Positions 43,793 through 52,836 of a DNA stretch of 64,000 bases are shown here, piece after piece. The stretch is from Hymenobacter sp. HSC-4F20. GTDB taxonomy: Bacteria > Bacteroidota > Bacteroidia > Cytophagales > Hymenobacteraceae. Under the pieces are notes generated by a model that was given only the letters and a program-made list of their open reading frames with translations, did not search any database and had not been told where the DNA came from. The first letter of the stretch is position 1. Every line of letters begins with the position of its first letter. The stretch spans positions 1,364,001 through 1,428,000 of the forward strand of contig NZ_JAHZTD010000002.1 in NCBI RefSeq assembly GCF_019599275.1, read 5' to 3'. Position numbers and translations under genes: made by a program.

Positions 43793-45337
43793 TTAGGCGG
43801 TTGGTAGCTGGGCTACGGCTTGTTCAATGCGTGCAGCAGTTTCCTGCGGACCCAGAATGCTCATAATGTGCATCAGGTCGGGGCCGGCGCCGGCGCCCGT
43901 TACAGCCACGCGCAACGCCTGCAGTACCTGCCCGATTTTGATACCTTGGGCTTCGAGCACCTGCGTGAGCAGCGCCTTAATGCCGTCGGGGGTAGCGTCG
44001 GGGGCACCGGGCAGCTGGCGGGCAAATTCCAATAGCGCCCCGGCGACCTGCGCGTTCCACTTCTTGCTGATTACCTGCTCGTCGTAGGCAGTTGGGCGCG
44101 CAAAGAACAACTGGGCTTCGCGGGCCAGATCGGCCGGGAAGGTGGCCCGCTCTTTCACCAGGGCGGCAATCTGCTCGGCCGTATCAGTGGGCACTGTCAT
44201 GCCCTGGCCTTGCAGGCTTGCGGTCAGGTACTGAGCCAGCTCAGCATCGGGCTTAGCGCGCAGGTACTGCTCGTTGTACCAGCGCACTTTGTTCTGGTCG
44301 AAGCGGGCCGGCGACTTGCTCACGCGCTCAATCGAGAAGGCCTCAATCAGTTCAGGCATCGTGAACAGCTCCTGCTGGGAGCCGGGATTCCAGCCCAGGA
44401 AGGCCAGGAAGTTGATGAAGGCCTCGGGCAGGTAGCCTGATTCGCGGTAGCCGCTGCTCACGGTAGGCTCGCCGGTTTCCGCGTCCTTGCCGTGCCATTC
44501 CAGCGGGAACACCGGGAAGCCCAGCCGGTCGCCGTCGCGCTTGCTAAGCTTGCCAGTACCGTCGGGCTTGAGCAGCAGGGGCAGGTGGGCAAACTGCGGC
44601 ATGGTATCTTCCCAGCCCAGGTAGCGGTAGAGCAGCACGTGCAGGGGCGCGGAGGGTAGCCACTCTTCGCCCCGAATCACGTGGGTAATTTCCATCAGAT
44701 GGTCGTCCACGATGTTGGCCAAGTGATACGTCGGCATGCCATCTGACTTCATTAGCACCTTGTCGTCGATGCTGGAAGAGTGTACTACCACCCAGCCGCG
44801 GATCAGGTCGTTGAACCGTACTTCCTCCTTGCGGGGTACTTTCAGGCGAATCACGTACTGCTCGCCGCCTTCCAGCAGCTGCTTTACTTCCTCAGCCGGC
44901 AGGGTCAGGGAGTTGCGCATTTGGGCGCGCGTGATGCTGTTGTACTGCGGGTTGGGCACTTTGGCCGCTGTCAGGCGGGCGCGCATGGCATCCAGCTCCT
45001 CAGGAGTATCGAAGGCATAGTAGGCGTAGCCGCTGTCGATGAGTTGCTGAGCATACTGCCTGTACATGGGTTTCCGCTCACTCTGGCGGTAAGGCGCGTG
45101 GGGGCCACCGTTCCAGGGGCTTTCGTCCAGCTCAATACCGCACCACTCCAGGCTCTGGCGGATGTAGTCCTCGGCGCCGGGCACAAAGCGGTTCTGGTCG
45201 GTATCCTCAATGCGGAGCAGCATCTTGCCGCCCAGCTTGCGGGCTAGCAGATAGTTATAGAGCGCAGTGCGCACGCCGCCGATGTGCAGCGGGCCGGTGG
45301 GGCTGGGCGCAAAACGCACCCGTACTTCTCTTTCCAT
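43793..45337 (-). CDS. gltX: Glutamyl-tRNA synthetase
   Basis: Charges tRNA-Glu; cytoplasmic class I synthetase of 514 residues. The HIGG motif is at residues 18-21 inside RFAPSPTGPLHIGG, MLLRIEDTD and the Zn-free connective region follow, and the class I loop KLSKR lies at 263-267. RWYNEQYL and the all-helical anticodon-binding C-terminus complete it. The chain is the usual length. A full promoter box lies 43 bases upstream of the ATG. Confidence 0.97.
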   Translation of the reverse strand: MEREVRVRFAPSPTGPLHIGGVRTALYNYLLARKLGGKMLLRIEDTDQNRFVPGAEDYIRQSLEWCGIELDESPWNGGPHAPYRQSERKPMYRQYAQQLIDSGYAYYAFDTPEELDAMRARLTAAKVPNPQYNSITRAQMRNSLTLPAEEVKQLLEGGEQYVIRLKVPRKEEVRFNDLIRGWVVVHSSSIDDKVLMKSDGMPTYHLANIVDDHLMEITHVIRGEEWLPSAPLHVLLYRYLGWEDTMPQFAHLPLLLKPDGTGKLSKRDGDRLGFPVFPLEWHGKDAETGEPTVSSGYRESGYLPEAFINFLAFLGWNPGSQQELFTMPELIEAFSIERVSKSPARFDQNKVRWYNEQYLRAKPDAELAQYLTASLQGQGMTVPTDTAEQIAALVKERATFPADLAREAQLFFARPTAYDEQVISKKWNAQVAGALLEFARQLPGAPDATPDGIKALLTQVLEAQGIKIGQVLQALRVAVTGAGAGPDLMHIMSILGPQETAARIEQAVAQLPTA

Positions 45338-45380
45338 ACAAACAGCTGATTTGCGCCCGATTCAGGTCCGAAACGCGCCG

Positions 45381-45388
45381 CAAAGGTA
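45381..45388 (-). promoter_or_regulatory. Bacteroidota -7 promoter box for gltX
   Basis: On the minus strand TACCTTTG is a full match to TAnnTTTG, 43 bases before the ATG. Confidence 0.65.
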
Positions 45389-45472
45389 GGGAATTCGCCG
45401 GGGAGGTAGGCGGATATAAAATTGGCGTCGGATGTCGGCGCGGTGCTGTGCAGTGGACTTACAGCGGCAATT

Positions 45473-46084
45473 CTATTCGACAATCAGTCCGTGCTTGGTA
45501 AGCAGCCCCGGCAAGCTCGACAGCACAAAGCGAGCCTGCTGCAACTCATTCACTTCTGGGTCGAGCAGCATATTATAGGCCGTCCGGAAATCGGCGCCCG
45601 TGAGCTGGGTCCGGTGAAATACGGCGCGGTCTAGCTCGCACCGCTCAAAAACAGCGTTGGTCAGGTCTGTCTGGGTGAAATTGGCTTCGCGCAGGGAGCA
45701 GTCCACGAAGCGGGTAGTGGGCATAACCCGGCCCGAGAAGGAGGCATAGTCCAGCTGGCACTTATCGAAATGAACCCCGAACAGCATGTCGCGGCAGGCC
45801 TCAAACTGCAGCCCAAGCAGCTTGCAGCCCTCAAAAGCCACATTCTGCAAAGACGTACCGGCCAGGCTAGCACCCGCCAGGTTGCAGTTCTCAAACCGAC
45901 ATTCGCTGAATAAGCGCCCGGCCAGGGTGGCCTGGCTGAAGTCAAAACCAATAAAGTGGTACTGCTCAAACTCCCGCTCACCTACCAGCTCAGGCGGCAA
46001 GACCCGCGTAAGTAGGCGCTCGGGCGGGAAATACTCGGGTTTGCGCAAGGGCTTAACAGCCTTACGCGGGGTAGAACGCCGCAT
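45473..46084 (-). CDS. Pentapeptide-repeat protein
   Basis: 203 residues. From about residue 45 the chain is built of A(D/N)LXX-type pentapeptides: FSQATLAGRLFSECRFENCN, LAGASLAGTSLQNVAFEGCK, FDKCQLDYASFSGRV, LREANFTQTDLTNAVFERCE and LDRAVFHRTQLTGADF. These fold into a right-handed quadrilateral beta-helix. Relatives include the McbG/Qnr gyrase-protecting proteins, but most have no known function and no gyrase role can be inferred. The ATG abuts the stop codon of the small membrane protein gene upstream, so the two are co-transcribed. Confidence 0.9.
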   Translation of the reverse strand: MRRSTPRKAVKPLRKPEYFPPERLLTRVLPPELVGEREFEQYHFIGFDFSQATLAGRLFSECRFENCNLAGASLAGTSLQNVAFEGCKLLGLQFEACRDMLFGVHFDKCQLDYASFSGRVMPTTRFVDCSLREANFTQTDLTNAVFERCELDRAVFHRTQLTGADFRTAYNMLLDPEVNELQQARFVLSSLPGLLTKHGLIVE

Positions 46085-46279
46085 TTAGTTTTGGTTTCGA
46101 ACGCGTAGCCAAAGGACCAGCCCCAGCAGCACCGCGCCGCCCCGGATTAGCCAGGCTATAGTTGGTCCCCAGTTATTGATCCAATCCAGCAGGGGAAAGC
46201 GAAAGTTAGCTGGCAGCAGCAGCGGCGCTACCATGGCCACCAGGCCCCCTAGCAGCAGGAAAATGCCTACTTCCTTCAT
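46085..46279 (-). CDS. Small two-helix membrane protein
   Basis: 64 residues from the ATG at 46279 (MKEVGIFLLLGGLVAMV). Two hydrophobic helices flank a conserved-looking loop, WINNWGPTIAWLIRGG. Similar short proteins are common in Bacteroidota and unnamed. The stop codon directly abuts the start of the pentapeptide-repeat gene. The longer upstream frame has no membrane-protein character. Confidence 0.72.
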   Translation of the reverse strand: MKEVGIFLLLGGLVAMVAPLLLPANFRFPLLDWINNWGPTIAWLIRGGAVLLGLVLWLRVRNQN

Positions 46280-46511
46280 AGAGGCAAGATAATGCAGGGA
46301 GTTCGTGATGCAATAGTGGAGTAAGAAGTATCGTGGCGAACGGAGCGCGACGCCATCCATGCCTGCCGTTGCCCAAAGCCCAATAAACTGACAACCCCTT
46401 CTCGGTCTGTACGGAAAGGCTGGTCACACTCTGAGAGGTAGCACGCTAGCCAGCACAGGGCGAATGGCGTAGTCGTGCCTTCCTGCCATGAGAACTTACT
46501 CCATCACTAAA

Positions 46512-46901
46512 TCATGATTTTACGGCAACGCAGGAAATTTCTACCTGTACATCTTTGGGGAGGCGGCTTACTTCTACCGTTTCGCGGGCCGGGGCATAAT
46601 CGGCGGAAAAGTAGCTGCCGTAGATTTCGTTAATCAGGCCGAAGTTACCCAGGTCTTTCACGAAGATGCTGCACTTCACCACGTCGCGCAGGGAACAGCC
46701 GGCTGCTTCCAGCACGGCCTGCAGATTGCGCATTACCTGATGCGTTTCCTGAGCTACGTCGCCTTCCCCGACGAGCTGACCCGTATCAGAGTCCAGGGCA
46801 ATTTGCCCGGAAACATAGATAGTATTGCCCGCCTGAATAGCCTGGCTGTAGGGGCCAATGGGAGCTGGGGCATGGGCGGAGTAAACAATGGTATTTGCCA
46901 T
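46512..46901 (-). CDS. ridA: RidA family enamine/imine deaminase
   Basis: 129 residues. RidA proteins hydrolyse reactive 2-aminoacrylate and related enamines, protecting PLP enzymes. Conserved: APAPIGPYSQAI, NTIYVSGQIALD, QVMRNLQAVLEAAG, VVKCSIFVKDL, YFSADYAPARETVEV (substrate Arg) and LPKDVQVEISCVA. Start at MANTIVYS (46901); the frame is open further but lacks homology. The product is a cytoplasmic trimer by family knowledge. Confidence 0.95.
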   Translation of the reverse strand: MANTIVYSAHAPAPIGPYSQAIQAGNTIYVSGQIALDSDTGQLVGEGDVAQETHQVMRNLQAVLEAAGCSLRDVVKCSIFVKDLGNFGLINEIYGSYFSADYAPARETVEVSRLPKDVQVEISCVAVKS

Positions 46902-46991
46902 AAAAACGGGTAGGGGGTGGACGTAATGTTTACCAGCACTCAAAGTAAGCCCAAAATAGGCGGGCGGGTAAACCAAGCAGTTGAATTGACG

Positions 46992-47027
46992 CAAAAAGGC
47001 CGCCCCACGGGTAGGGCGGCCTTTTTG
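46992..47027 (-). terminator. Terminator after glmS
   Basis: CAAAAAGGCCGCCC (46992-47005) pairs with 47014-47027; on the minus strand the stem is followed by a T-run. Confidence 0.9.
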
Positions 47028-47040
47028 TACAGACGACGGT

Positions 47041-48876
47041 TTACTCTACTGTCACCGATTTCGCCAGGTTACGGGGCTGGTCGACGTTACAGCCGCGCAG
47101 CACCGCAATGTGGTAGGAGAGCAGCTGCAGCGGTACTACTGATACCAGCGGCATGAGTACTTCGCTAGTGGCGGGCACCTCGATGGTAAATTCCGCCATT
47201 TCCGGAATCACCGTGTCGCCCTCCGTTACTACGGCAATAATGCGGCCCTTCCGGGCTTTCACTTCCTGAATGTTGCTTACTACCTTCTCGTACGAGCTGT
47301 CCTTCGTGGCAATAACCACTACCGGCATGTTCTCATCAATGAGGGCAATAGGACCGTGCTTCATCTCGGCCGCGGGGTAGCCCTCAGCGTGGATGTAGCT
47401 GATTTCCTTCAGCTTCAGAGCCCCCTCCAGGGCTACCGGGAAGTTATAGCCACGGCCCAGGTACAGGAAGTTCGGAACGTCCTTGAAAATTTCCGAAATC
47501 TGTTCGATTTCCGTGTTAAGCTGCAGGGCTTTCTCTACTTTGGAAGGGATGGTATTCAGCTCCATCATCAGCTCCCGCAGCTTGGTATCGGAGAGAGTGC
47601 CGCGCTTGTGGCCCACAATCATAGCCAACAGAGTCAGGACGGTTACCTGAGCCGTGAAAGCTTTTGTGGAGGCCACCCCAATTTCCGGACCGGCGTGGGT
47701 GTAAGCTCCGGCGTCAGTGGCGCGGGCAATGCTGCTGCCTACTACGTTGCAGATGCCGAAAATAGTAGCGCCTTTGCTCTTGGCCAGTTCAATAGCCGCC
47801 AGCGTATCAGCCGTTTCGCCAGACTGCGAAATGGCAATTACAATGTCGCGCTCCGTAATGATGGGGTTCCGGTAACGGAATTCAGAGGCGTACTCTACTT
47901 CTACCGGAATGCGCGCCAGGTCCTCAATGAGATACTCTGCTACCAGCCCCGCGTGCCATGAGGTCCCGCAGGCCACAATAATAATGCGGTCGGCGTTTAC
48001 AAACTTCCGCTCATAGGCGCGCACGCCGCCCATGTTCAAGTGGCCTGCTTCCAACTCCAGGCGGCCGCGCATGGAGTCCAGGATGGAGCGCGGCTGCTCG
48101 AAGATTTCCTTCAGCATAAAGTGCTCATAGCCCCCTTTCTCGATGCGGTCTAGCTCCAGCTCCAGAGTTTGGATGTAGGGTGTCTGCTTAACGTCTTCCT
48201 TCGTTCGGATTTCCAGCTGTCCATCTTTGATAACAGCCAGTTCGTAGTCGTTTACATACACTACCTCATTGGTATACTCAATGATAGGGGTAGCGTCGGA
48301 GGCCAGGAAAAACTCATTCTCGCCTACCCCAATTACCAGCGGCGAGCCTTTACGGGCTGCAATTAGCTGATTGGGATTGTCCTTGCTCAGTACCACAATG
48401 GCATAGGCACCTACCACCTCGTGCAAGGCCAGACGTACGGCTTCTTCCAGCGAGCAGCTGTTCTGCTTCTGAATCTCTTCAATCAGATTGACAAACACTT
48501 CTGTGTCAGTGTCCGAATGAAACACGTGGCCCTGCTGCTGCAAGTGCTGCTTTAGCGCTGCGTAGTTTTCAATGATGCCGTTGTGAATGATGGCAATCCG
48601 CTCCGAAGTGGAGTAGTGTGGGTGGGCATTCACGTCGTTGGGCTCCCCGTGGGTAGCCCAGCGAGTATGGCCCATACCAATGTTGGCGTGCGTATCTTTT
48701 TCCGCAATAAAGGCTTCCAGATCAGCTACTTTGCCTTTTTTCTTATACACGCTGAGCTGCCCATTCAGCAGAGCAACCCCTGCTGAGTCGTACCCGCGGT
48801 ATTCCAGGCGGCGTAGGCCTTTGATGATGATGGGGCAGGCCTCACGGTGCCCGATGTAAGCGACAATTCCGCACAT
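47041..48876 (-). CDS. glmS: Glutamine-fructose-6-phosphate aminotransferase (isomerizing)
   Basis: Makes glucosamine-6-phosphate for peptidoglycan and LPS. 611 residues. The N-terminal glutaminase has the nucleophile Cys2 (MCGIVAYIG) and GMGHTRWATHGEP; two SIS sugar-isomerase domains follow (ACGTSWHAG, SQSGETADTLAAI, EGALKLKEISYIHAEG), ending PRNLAKSVTVE. No glmS ribozyme signature is seen upstream, as expected outside Gram-positives. It lies downstream of the DUF4270 lipoprotein gene behind a terminator. Confidence 0.98.
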   Translation of the reverse strand: MCGIVAYIGHREACPIIIKGLRRLEYRGYDSAGVALLNGQLSVYKKKGKVADLEAFIAEKDTHANIGMGHTRWATHGEPNDVNAHPHYSTSERIAIIHNGIIENYAALKQHLQQQGHVFHSDTDTEVFVNLIEEIQKQNSCSLEEAVRLALHEVVGAYAIVVLSKDNPNQLIAARKGSPLVIGVGENEFFLASDATPIIEYTNEVVYVNDYELAVIKDGQLEIRTKEDVKQTPYIQTLELELDRIEKGGYEHFMLKEIFEQPRSILDSMRGRLELEAGHLNMGGVRAYERKFVNADRIIIVACGTSWHAGLVAEYLIEDLARIPVEVEYASEFRYRNPIITERDIVIAISQSGETADTLAAIELAKSKGATIFGICNVVGSSIARATDAGAYTHAGPEIGVASTKAFTAQVTVLTLLAMIVGHKRGTLSDTKLRELMMELNTIPSKVEKALQLNTEIEQISEIFKDVPNFLYLGRGYNFPVALEGALKLKEISYIHAEGYPAAEMKHGPIALIDENMPVVVIATKDSSYEKVVSNIQEVKARKGRIIAVVTEGDTVIPEMAEFTIEVPATSEVLMPLVSVVPLQLLSYHIAVLRGCNVDQPRNLAKSVTVE

Positions 48877-48921
48877 AAGTTAGTTGGTTGTGACAGAGCA
48901 GAAACTTTCAAGAATGAAAGC

Positions 48922-48956
48922 AAAAACGGGCGGCATCGGCAAAAGCCGTGCCGCCC
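48922..48956 (-). terminator. Terminator after DUF4270 gene
   Basis: GGGCGGCA and CGGC pair with GCCG and TGCCGCCC (48928-48956) around AAAA; on the minus strand GTTTTTG follows. Confidence 0.88.
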
Positions 48957-48989
48957 TTGTGCCTTTACAGCACTAGCACAAAATGCTGT

Positions 48990-50474
48990 TTAGCGGAGGT
49001 TGGAATAGTATACGCGCAACTTGATATTCTTGGCATCAAGCTGCGCCCGGTTCAGCGTCAGGCTGGCATCAGTCCGCAGAATGGGTGATAAGAGCAGCGC
49101 TGATGGCAATTCTCCCTCCAAGCGGTTTTGCAGATAGGCTTGCAGGTATTCCGTGAGCGGAACGCTGTAGTACTGCGGAGCATCGTAGCTAGGATACAGC
49201 ACTGCTGATGCGGGACTACCTACACTTGTGGGGGTGATACGCACATTCTGGACGACGCCTTCCGCCTGCACCAGTCGCTCGTAGCTGGTTGCGCCCACGG
49301 CTCGCGTCAGAACTTGGTTGCTGGCGTTTGCTTCGTACAAGAATACGTTGGCTGGGTAGGGGAAGAGGCCGTTTGTATTCTGCTGAATAGGCAATAGCAG
49401 CTCAGCGCGGTTAACTGCCAGCTCCGGTTTGTTGGTAAGGGCTTGCAGCCCCTGAAACTCCAGGCGAGTAGCCAGACCGGTACCATCCTGCAAATACGTG
49501 TATTCATCCGTCGCAGCAGAGCTAACCTGCTGAGCACTGGTTGTCAGACTAGCCAGGGGTGTGCCGGATAAATCAGTGGTGATTTGCGTGAAATATTTCG
49601 GGCCAGCGGTTAGGGCATTAGCCGGGAGGGGGCCAGCCACTAGGCTATACGCATGGCGGTTCCAGTTTTTGCCACTCGCATTTGTGCCACTGAAGTAGAA
49701 GACAACCCGGGAGTTGAAGGAACGGCTAAAGGCGACAATATTATCGGCAAAGTTTGCTGTTGGAGTCAGCAAAATCCCCTTCCACACGGCGTCCAGCTTA
49801 TCCTGGTTAAAGGAGGCATCTTGGAGGGCCGCAAAAGTTGAGTTAGCCAGTGTAGTAGTGGCCGGGTACTTCAGCAGACGAAGGCGCAATACCTTGTCAA
49901 CAACTGTCACCTGCACACTGTCACGGTTGTTGGTCGTGTTTGTGGAAAGCTGCTGCCAAACTTTTATCTCCCGGTTGAGAGGAGCAGCAATATTTGTCAA
50001 TAGCACTGTACTGGACGGGCCTGCCGAGGCAGAATTGTACACCGTCCGAGCATCTAAGGGCTGTTGCAGAGTTGCGAAATTAAACCGCAACGGCTGAGAC
50101 GTAGTGCCATATACCTGGTTAAACCCCAGGCTAAATACCACAGAATCCAGGCGGGCCGTCTTGCTGGGCAGAGAATCAGGAGGGCTCAGCGTGGCGTTGT
50201 ACTGCAGGTTTAAGAAGCCTTGCGCAGTAGTGGTGCCCACTTTGCTGTCGCGCAGCCGGCCTACCAGCACATAGTCGCTGTTTACAGTTTCTACCGGTTG
50301 CTGCCGTACGGTGTACGTCGCAACGGGCAAATCAAGGTATTGTGAAGTAATAGGAGAAGTGCCGGGTAGCTCCAGACCAAGGTCGTTGGCTTTTTCGCAA
50401 CTGGCAAGGACCAGCAGAGAAACGGCAAAGAGGGAAACCGACGGGAGTCGGCTGGCGCTAGCTGGCCAATTCAT
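48990..50474 (-). CDS. DUF4270 lipoprotein
   Basis: 494 residues. The lipobox LASC after a clean signal peptide predicts an outer-membrane or surface lipoprotein. The conserved DUF4270 start follows (CEKANDLGLELPG), then TVNSDYVLVGRLRDSKVGTTTAQGFLNLQ. The family is restricted to Bacteroidota and has no known function; it commonly lies next to the glycogen-synthase-like gene and panC, as here. Its start overlaps the upstream gene's 3' end by 17 bases, so the two are translationally linked. Confidence 0.88.
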   Translation of the reverse strand: MNWPASASRLPSVSLFAVSLLVLASCEKANDLGLELPGTSPITSQYLDLPVATYTVRQQPVETVNSDYVLVGRLRDSKVGTTTAQGFLNLQYNATLSPPDSLPSKTARLDSVVFSLGFNQVYGTTSQPLRFNFATLQQPLDARTVYNSASAGPSSTVLLTNIAAPLNREIKVWQQLSTNTTNNRDSVQVTVVDKVLRLRLLKYPATTTLANSTFAALQDASFNQDKLDAVWKGILLTPTANFADNIVAFSRSFNSRVVFYFSGTNASGKNWNRHAYSLVAGPLPANALTAGPKYFTQITTDLSGTPLASLTTSAQQVSSAATDEYTYLQDGTGLATRLEFQGLQALTNKPELAVNRAELLLPIQQNTNGLFPYPANVFLYEANASNQVLTRAVGATSYERLVQAEGVVQNVRITPTSVGSPASAVLYPSYDAPQYYSVPLTEYLQAYLQNRLEGELPSALLLSPILRTDASLTLNRAQLDAKNIKLRVYYSNLR

Positions 50475-51270
50475 TATAGAGAGCGTAGTAAGAAGTCAAC
50501 AGGTTGTCATCAGCGCCGACCTGCTCAATTTGTTTCTTGGTAGAATACTCCGTGAACAACGTGTTCAGGTTTTCGCTGAACTCTTCGTCGGACTTTACGA
50601 CCGTGTCGGAATATTCCATGCCTACTTTGATGAAGCCGCCAAAGTCGGCTGTTTTCAGCGCCGCCAGCATATCGTCCTCAATGTCCAGCATTTTTGCCTT
50701 CTCAATGATGTCGCCCTCAAATTTGTGGTCGAACTCATTGTTGTAGATGGTGAATACCGATTTAGCGTCCTTGAAAATCGGATCCTTTTTGTAGGTCGTT
50801 TTCAAGTACATCGGAATCAGGCCTGTCATCCAATCATTGCAGTGTACAATGTCAGGGGCCCAGCCTAGCTTCTTCACCGTCTCCAGCACACCTTTGCAGA
50901 AGAAAATAGCCCGTTCATCATTGTCGGCGTGGAACTTGTCGTTCTTGTCTACCAACACGGACTTGCGGTGAAAGTAATCTTCGTTATCGATGAAGTATAC
51001 TTGCAGCTTAGCGTTCGGAATGGAAGCGACTTTAATGATTAGTGGCTTTTCGTCCTCGCCCACGGCAATGTTAATGCCCGAGAGCCGCACTACCTCATGC
51101 AGGCGGTTCTTGCGTTCATTGATGATGCCGAAACGGGGTACGAAAATGCGGATTTCCATCCCCATTTCCTGCATTCCCTGCGGCAGGCGCCGCAAAAACT
51201 CTGCTACCTTGGTGGTCTGCAAAAACGGGTTGATTTCCGTGGCAGCGTAGAGTATTCTCAACTTGGACAT
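50458..51270 (-). CDS. Single-domain glycogen/starch synthase-like protein
   Basis: 270 residues resembling only the N-terminal (GT5, starch synthase catalytic) half of glycogen synthase: RILYAATEINPF, RFGIINERKNRLHEVVRLSG, PDIVHCNDWMTGLIPMYLK and VFTIYNNEFDHKFEGD. The usual KTGG(L/M)ADV nucleotide-sugar loop is replaced by TTKVAEFLRRL, and the C-terminal Rossmann domain of a GT-B enzyme is absent. Such short proteins are common in Bacteroidota; activity as a sugar transferase is doubtful. A promoter box lies 47 bases upstream, and panC is divergent. Confidence 0.85.
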   Translation of the reverse strand: MSKLRILYAATEINPFLQTTKVAEFLRRLPQGMQEMGMEIRIFVPRFGIINERKNRLHEVVRLSGINIAVGEDEKPLIIKVASIPNAKLQVYFIDNEDYFHRKSVLVDKNDKFHADNDERAIFFCKGVLETVKKLGWAPDIVHCNDWMTGLIPMYLKTTYKKDPIFKDAKSVFTIYNNEFDHKFEGDIIEKAKMLDIEDDMLAALKTADFGGFIKVGMEYSDTVVKSDEEFSENLNTLFTEYSTKKQIEQVGADDNLLTSYYALYNELAS

Positions 51271-51317
51271 ATAGAGTCAGTTGGGGTGATTAGGAAAGGG
51301 CAACACTTTGGGATGCA

Positions 51318-51325
51318 CAAAATTA
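51318..51325 (-). promoter_or_regulatory. Bacteroidota -7 promoter box for glycogen-synthase-like gene
   Basis: On the minus strand TAATTTTG is a full match to TAnnTTTG, 47 bases before the ATG. Confidence 0.55.
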
Positions 51326-51389
51326 AACATTTTTGAGGGAAATTTCAACCTAACTCATTCGGCACTCGTTCAAGTGCCTGCTTTACTCT

Positions 51390-52241
51390 ATGGAGATACT
51401 CAATACCGTGGCGGCGTTGCATGCCCGCACGGAAATGTGGCGGCGCGAAAACAAGCGCATTGGCTTGGTACCAACGATGGGTGCTCTGCATGAGGGCCAC
51501 TTGCAATTGGTGCGCGCCGCAGCTCAGGAGTGTGACGTGGTGGTGACCAGTATTTTTGTCAACCCGACTCAATTCAACAACGCCGAGGATTTTCAACTCT
51601 ACCCCCGCTTGCCGGAGGCTGATGCAACTTTGCTGGCCCCTGCTGGCTGCACCGCGTTATTTCTGCCCTCCGTCGCCGAGATGTATCCGCAGCCTACAGT
51701 GCTGCGCTTTGACTTTGGGGCGCTGGAGCGCGTAATGGAGGGTGCCCACCGGCCAGGACACTTCAATGGGGTAGCCACGGTAGTAAGCAAGCTATTTCAC
51801 CTGAGTTCTCCGCACCGGGCGTATTTCGGACAGAAGGACTTGCAGCAGGTAGCCATTGTGCGGCAGTTGGTAGCCGACTTATCGTTTAACCTGGAACTGG
51901 TTGCCTTTCCTACCGTGCGCGAAGCCGACGGGCTGGCCATGTCGTCGCGAAACCGACGGCTGGATGCTGCTGCGCGGACCGTAGCTCCTTTGCTCTATCA
52001 GGCTCTTCAACAAGCCGCAGTAGTAGTGCAAGAAGGCCAGGCTACCCCAGCTGCTGTTCTGGAGGCGGCCCAGGGGGTGCTGGCTACAGAGCCCACTATT
52101 CAGACGGAGTACGTGGAGGTAGTGGATGCTCAGACTTTGCAGCCTCTGGCAGAGTGGCAGCCAGGACAAGCCGTTGCCGTATGCTTGGCAGCATATATAG
52201 GCGGGGTACGCCTCATTGACAATGTAGTAGTAGCGCGTTAG
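51390..52241 (+). CDS. panC: Pantothenate synthetase
   Basis: Joins pantoate and beta-alanine with ATP to make pantothenate; cytoplasmic dimer. 283 residues. LVPTMGALHEGHLQLV carries the HIGH-type signature, SIFVNPTQFN binds pantoate, YFGQKDLQQVAIVRQL and VREADGLAMSSRNRRL (KMSKS-like loop) are typical. panD, which supplies the beta-alanine, follows 120 bases downstream; coaX, the next enzyme, is elsewhere in the window. Confidence 0.97.
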   Translation: MEILNTVAALHARTEMWRRENKRIGLVPTMGALHEGHLQLVRAAAQECDVVVTSIFVNPTQFNNAEDFQLYPRLPEADATLLAPAGCTALFLPSVAEMYPQPTVLRFDFGALERVMEGAHRPGHFNGVATVVSKLFHLSSPHRAYFGQKDLQQVAIVRQLVADLSFNLELVAFPTVREADGLAMSSRNRRLDAAARTVAPLLYQALQQAAVVVQEGQATPAAVLEAAQGVLATEPTIQTEYVEVVDAQTLQPLAEWQPGQAVAVCLAAYIGGVRLIDNVVVAR

Positions 52242-52326
52242 CCCAGAATAAAAGATCGGCTCTTTGCCTTCTATAAGGCAGCCGAGGATATAGCTTCCTG
52301 TGGGACTTCTCCCAACTTCCCTTTCG

Positions 52327-52334
52327 TATCTTTG
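52327..52334 (+). promoter_or_regulatory. Bacteroidota -7 promoter box for panD
   Basis: TATCTTTG is a full match to TAnnTTTG, 28 bases before the ATG. Confidence 0.6.
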
Positions 52335-52362
52335 CCGCCCAAAAATCACCCGTTTTTCACCC

Positions 52363-52710
52363 ATGCATATCGAGGTTCTCAAGTCAAAGATTCACCGCGT
52401 TAAGGTTACGCAGGCGGAGCTGCACTACGTGGGCAGCATTACCATTGATGAAGACCTGCTGGATGCGGCGAATATGGTGGAAAATGAGAAAGTCACGATT
52501 GTGAACATCAACAATGGGGAGCGGTTTGAAACTTACACTATCAAAGGCGAGCGGGGTTCCGGCATGATCTGTCTGAACGGTCCGGCAGCCCGCCGCGTGG
52601 CTGTAGGAGACATCATCATTATTATCTCTTACGCCCTTATTGACTTCGCTGAAGCCCGCGCCCATAAGCCCACTGTTATCTTCCCCGACCAGCATAACCA
52701 CGTCAACTAA
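52363..52710 (+). CDS. panD: Aspartate 1-decarboxylase (pyruvoyl-dependent)
   Basis: Makes beta-alanine from aspartate for pantothenate. 115 residues. The self-cleavage site is Gly24-Ser25 in [13 protein letters not shown]; Ser25 becomes the pyruvoyl cofactor after maturation. The substrate-binding segments [19 protein letters not shown] and NGPAARR are intact. The ATG at 52363 puts the cleavage at the canonical position; the frame stays open upstream but without homology. It works with panC just upstream. Confidence 0.98.
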   Translation: MHIEVLKSKIHRVKVTQAELHYVGSITIDEDLLDAANMVENEKVTIVNINNGERFETYTIKGERGSGMICLNGPAARRVAVGDIIIIISYALIDFAEARAHKPTVIFPDQHNHVN

Positions 52711-52802
52711 TTGCCTGTAGGCAAGCTAGTAGCTGGTGAGCCAAGACCGGAGTAGCCTCGTGTAAGTAGGTGGCCGGAGCACTGGCTCACCAGCTATTTT
52801 CT
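52711..52802 (+). terminator. Two hairpins after panD, the second a long-loop terminator
   Basis: TTGCC-TGTA-GGCAA (52711-52724) starts at the panD stop. TAGCTGGTGAGCCA (52730-52743) is perfectly inverted at 52783-52796 around a 39-base loop, followed by TTTTCTTG. Confidence 0.75.
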
Positions 52803-52836
52803 TGTTTGGCGAACAGACATTTACCTATTTACCGCC

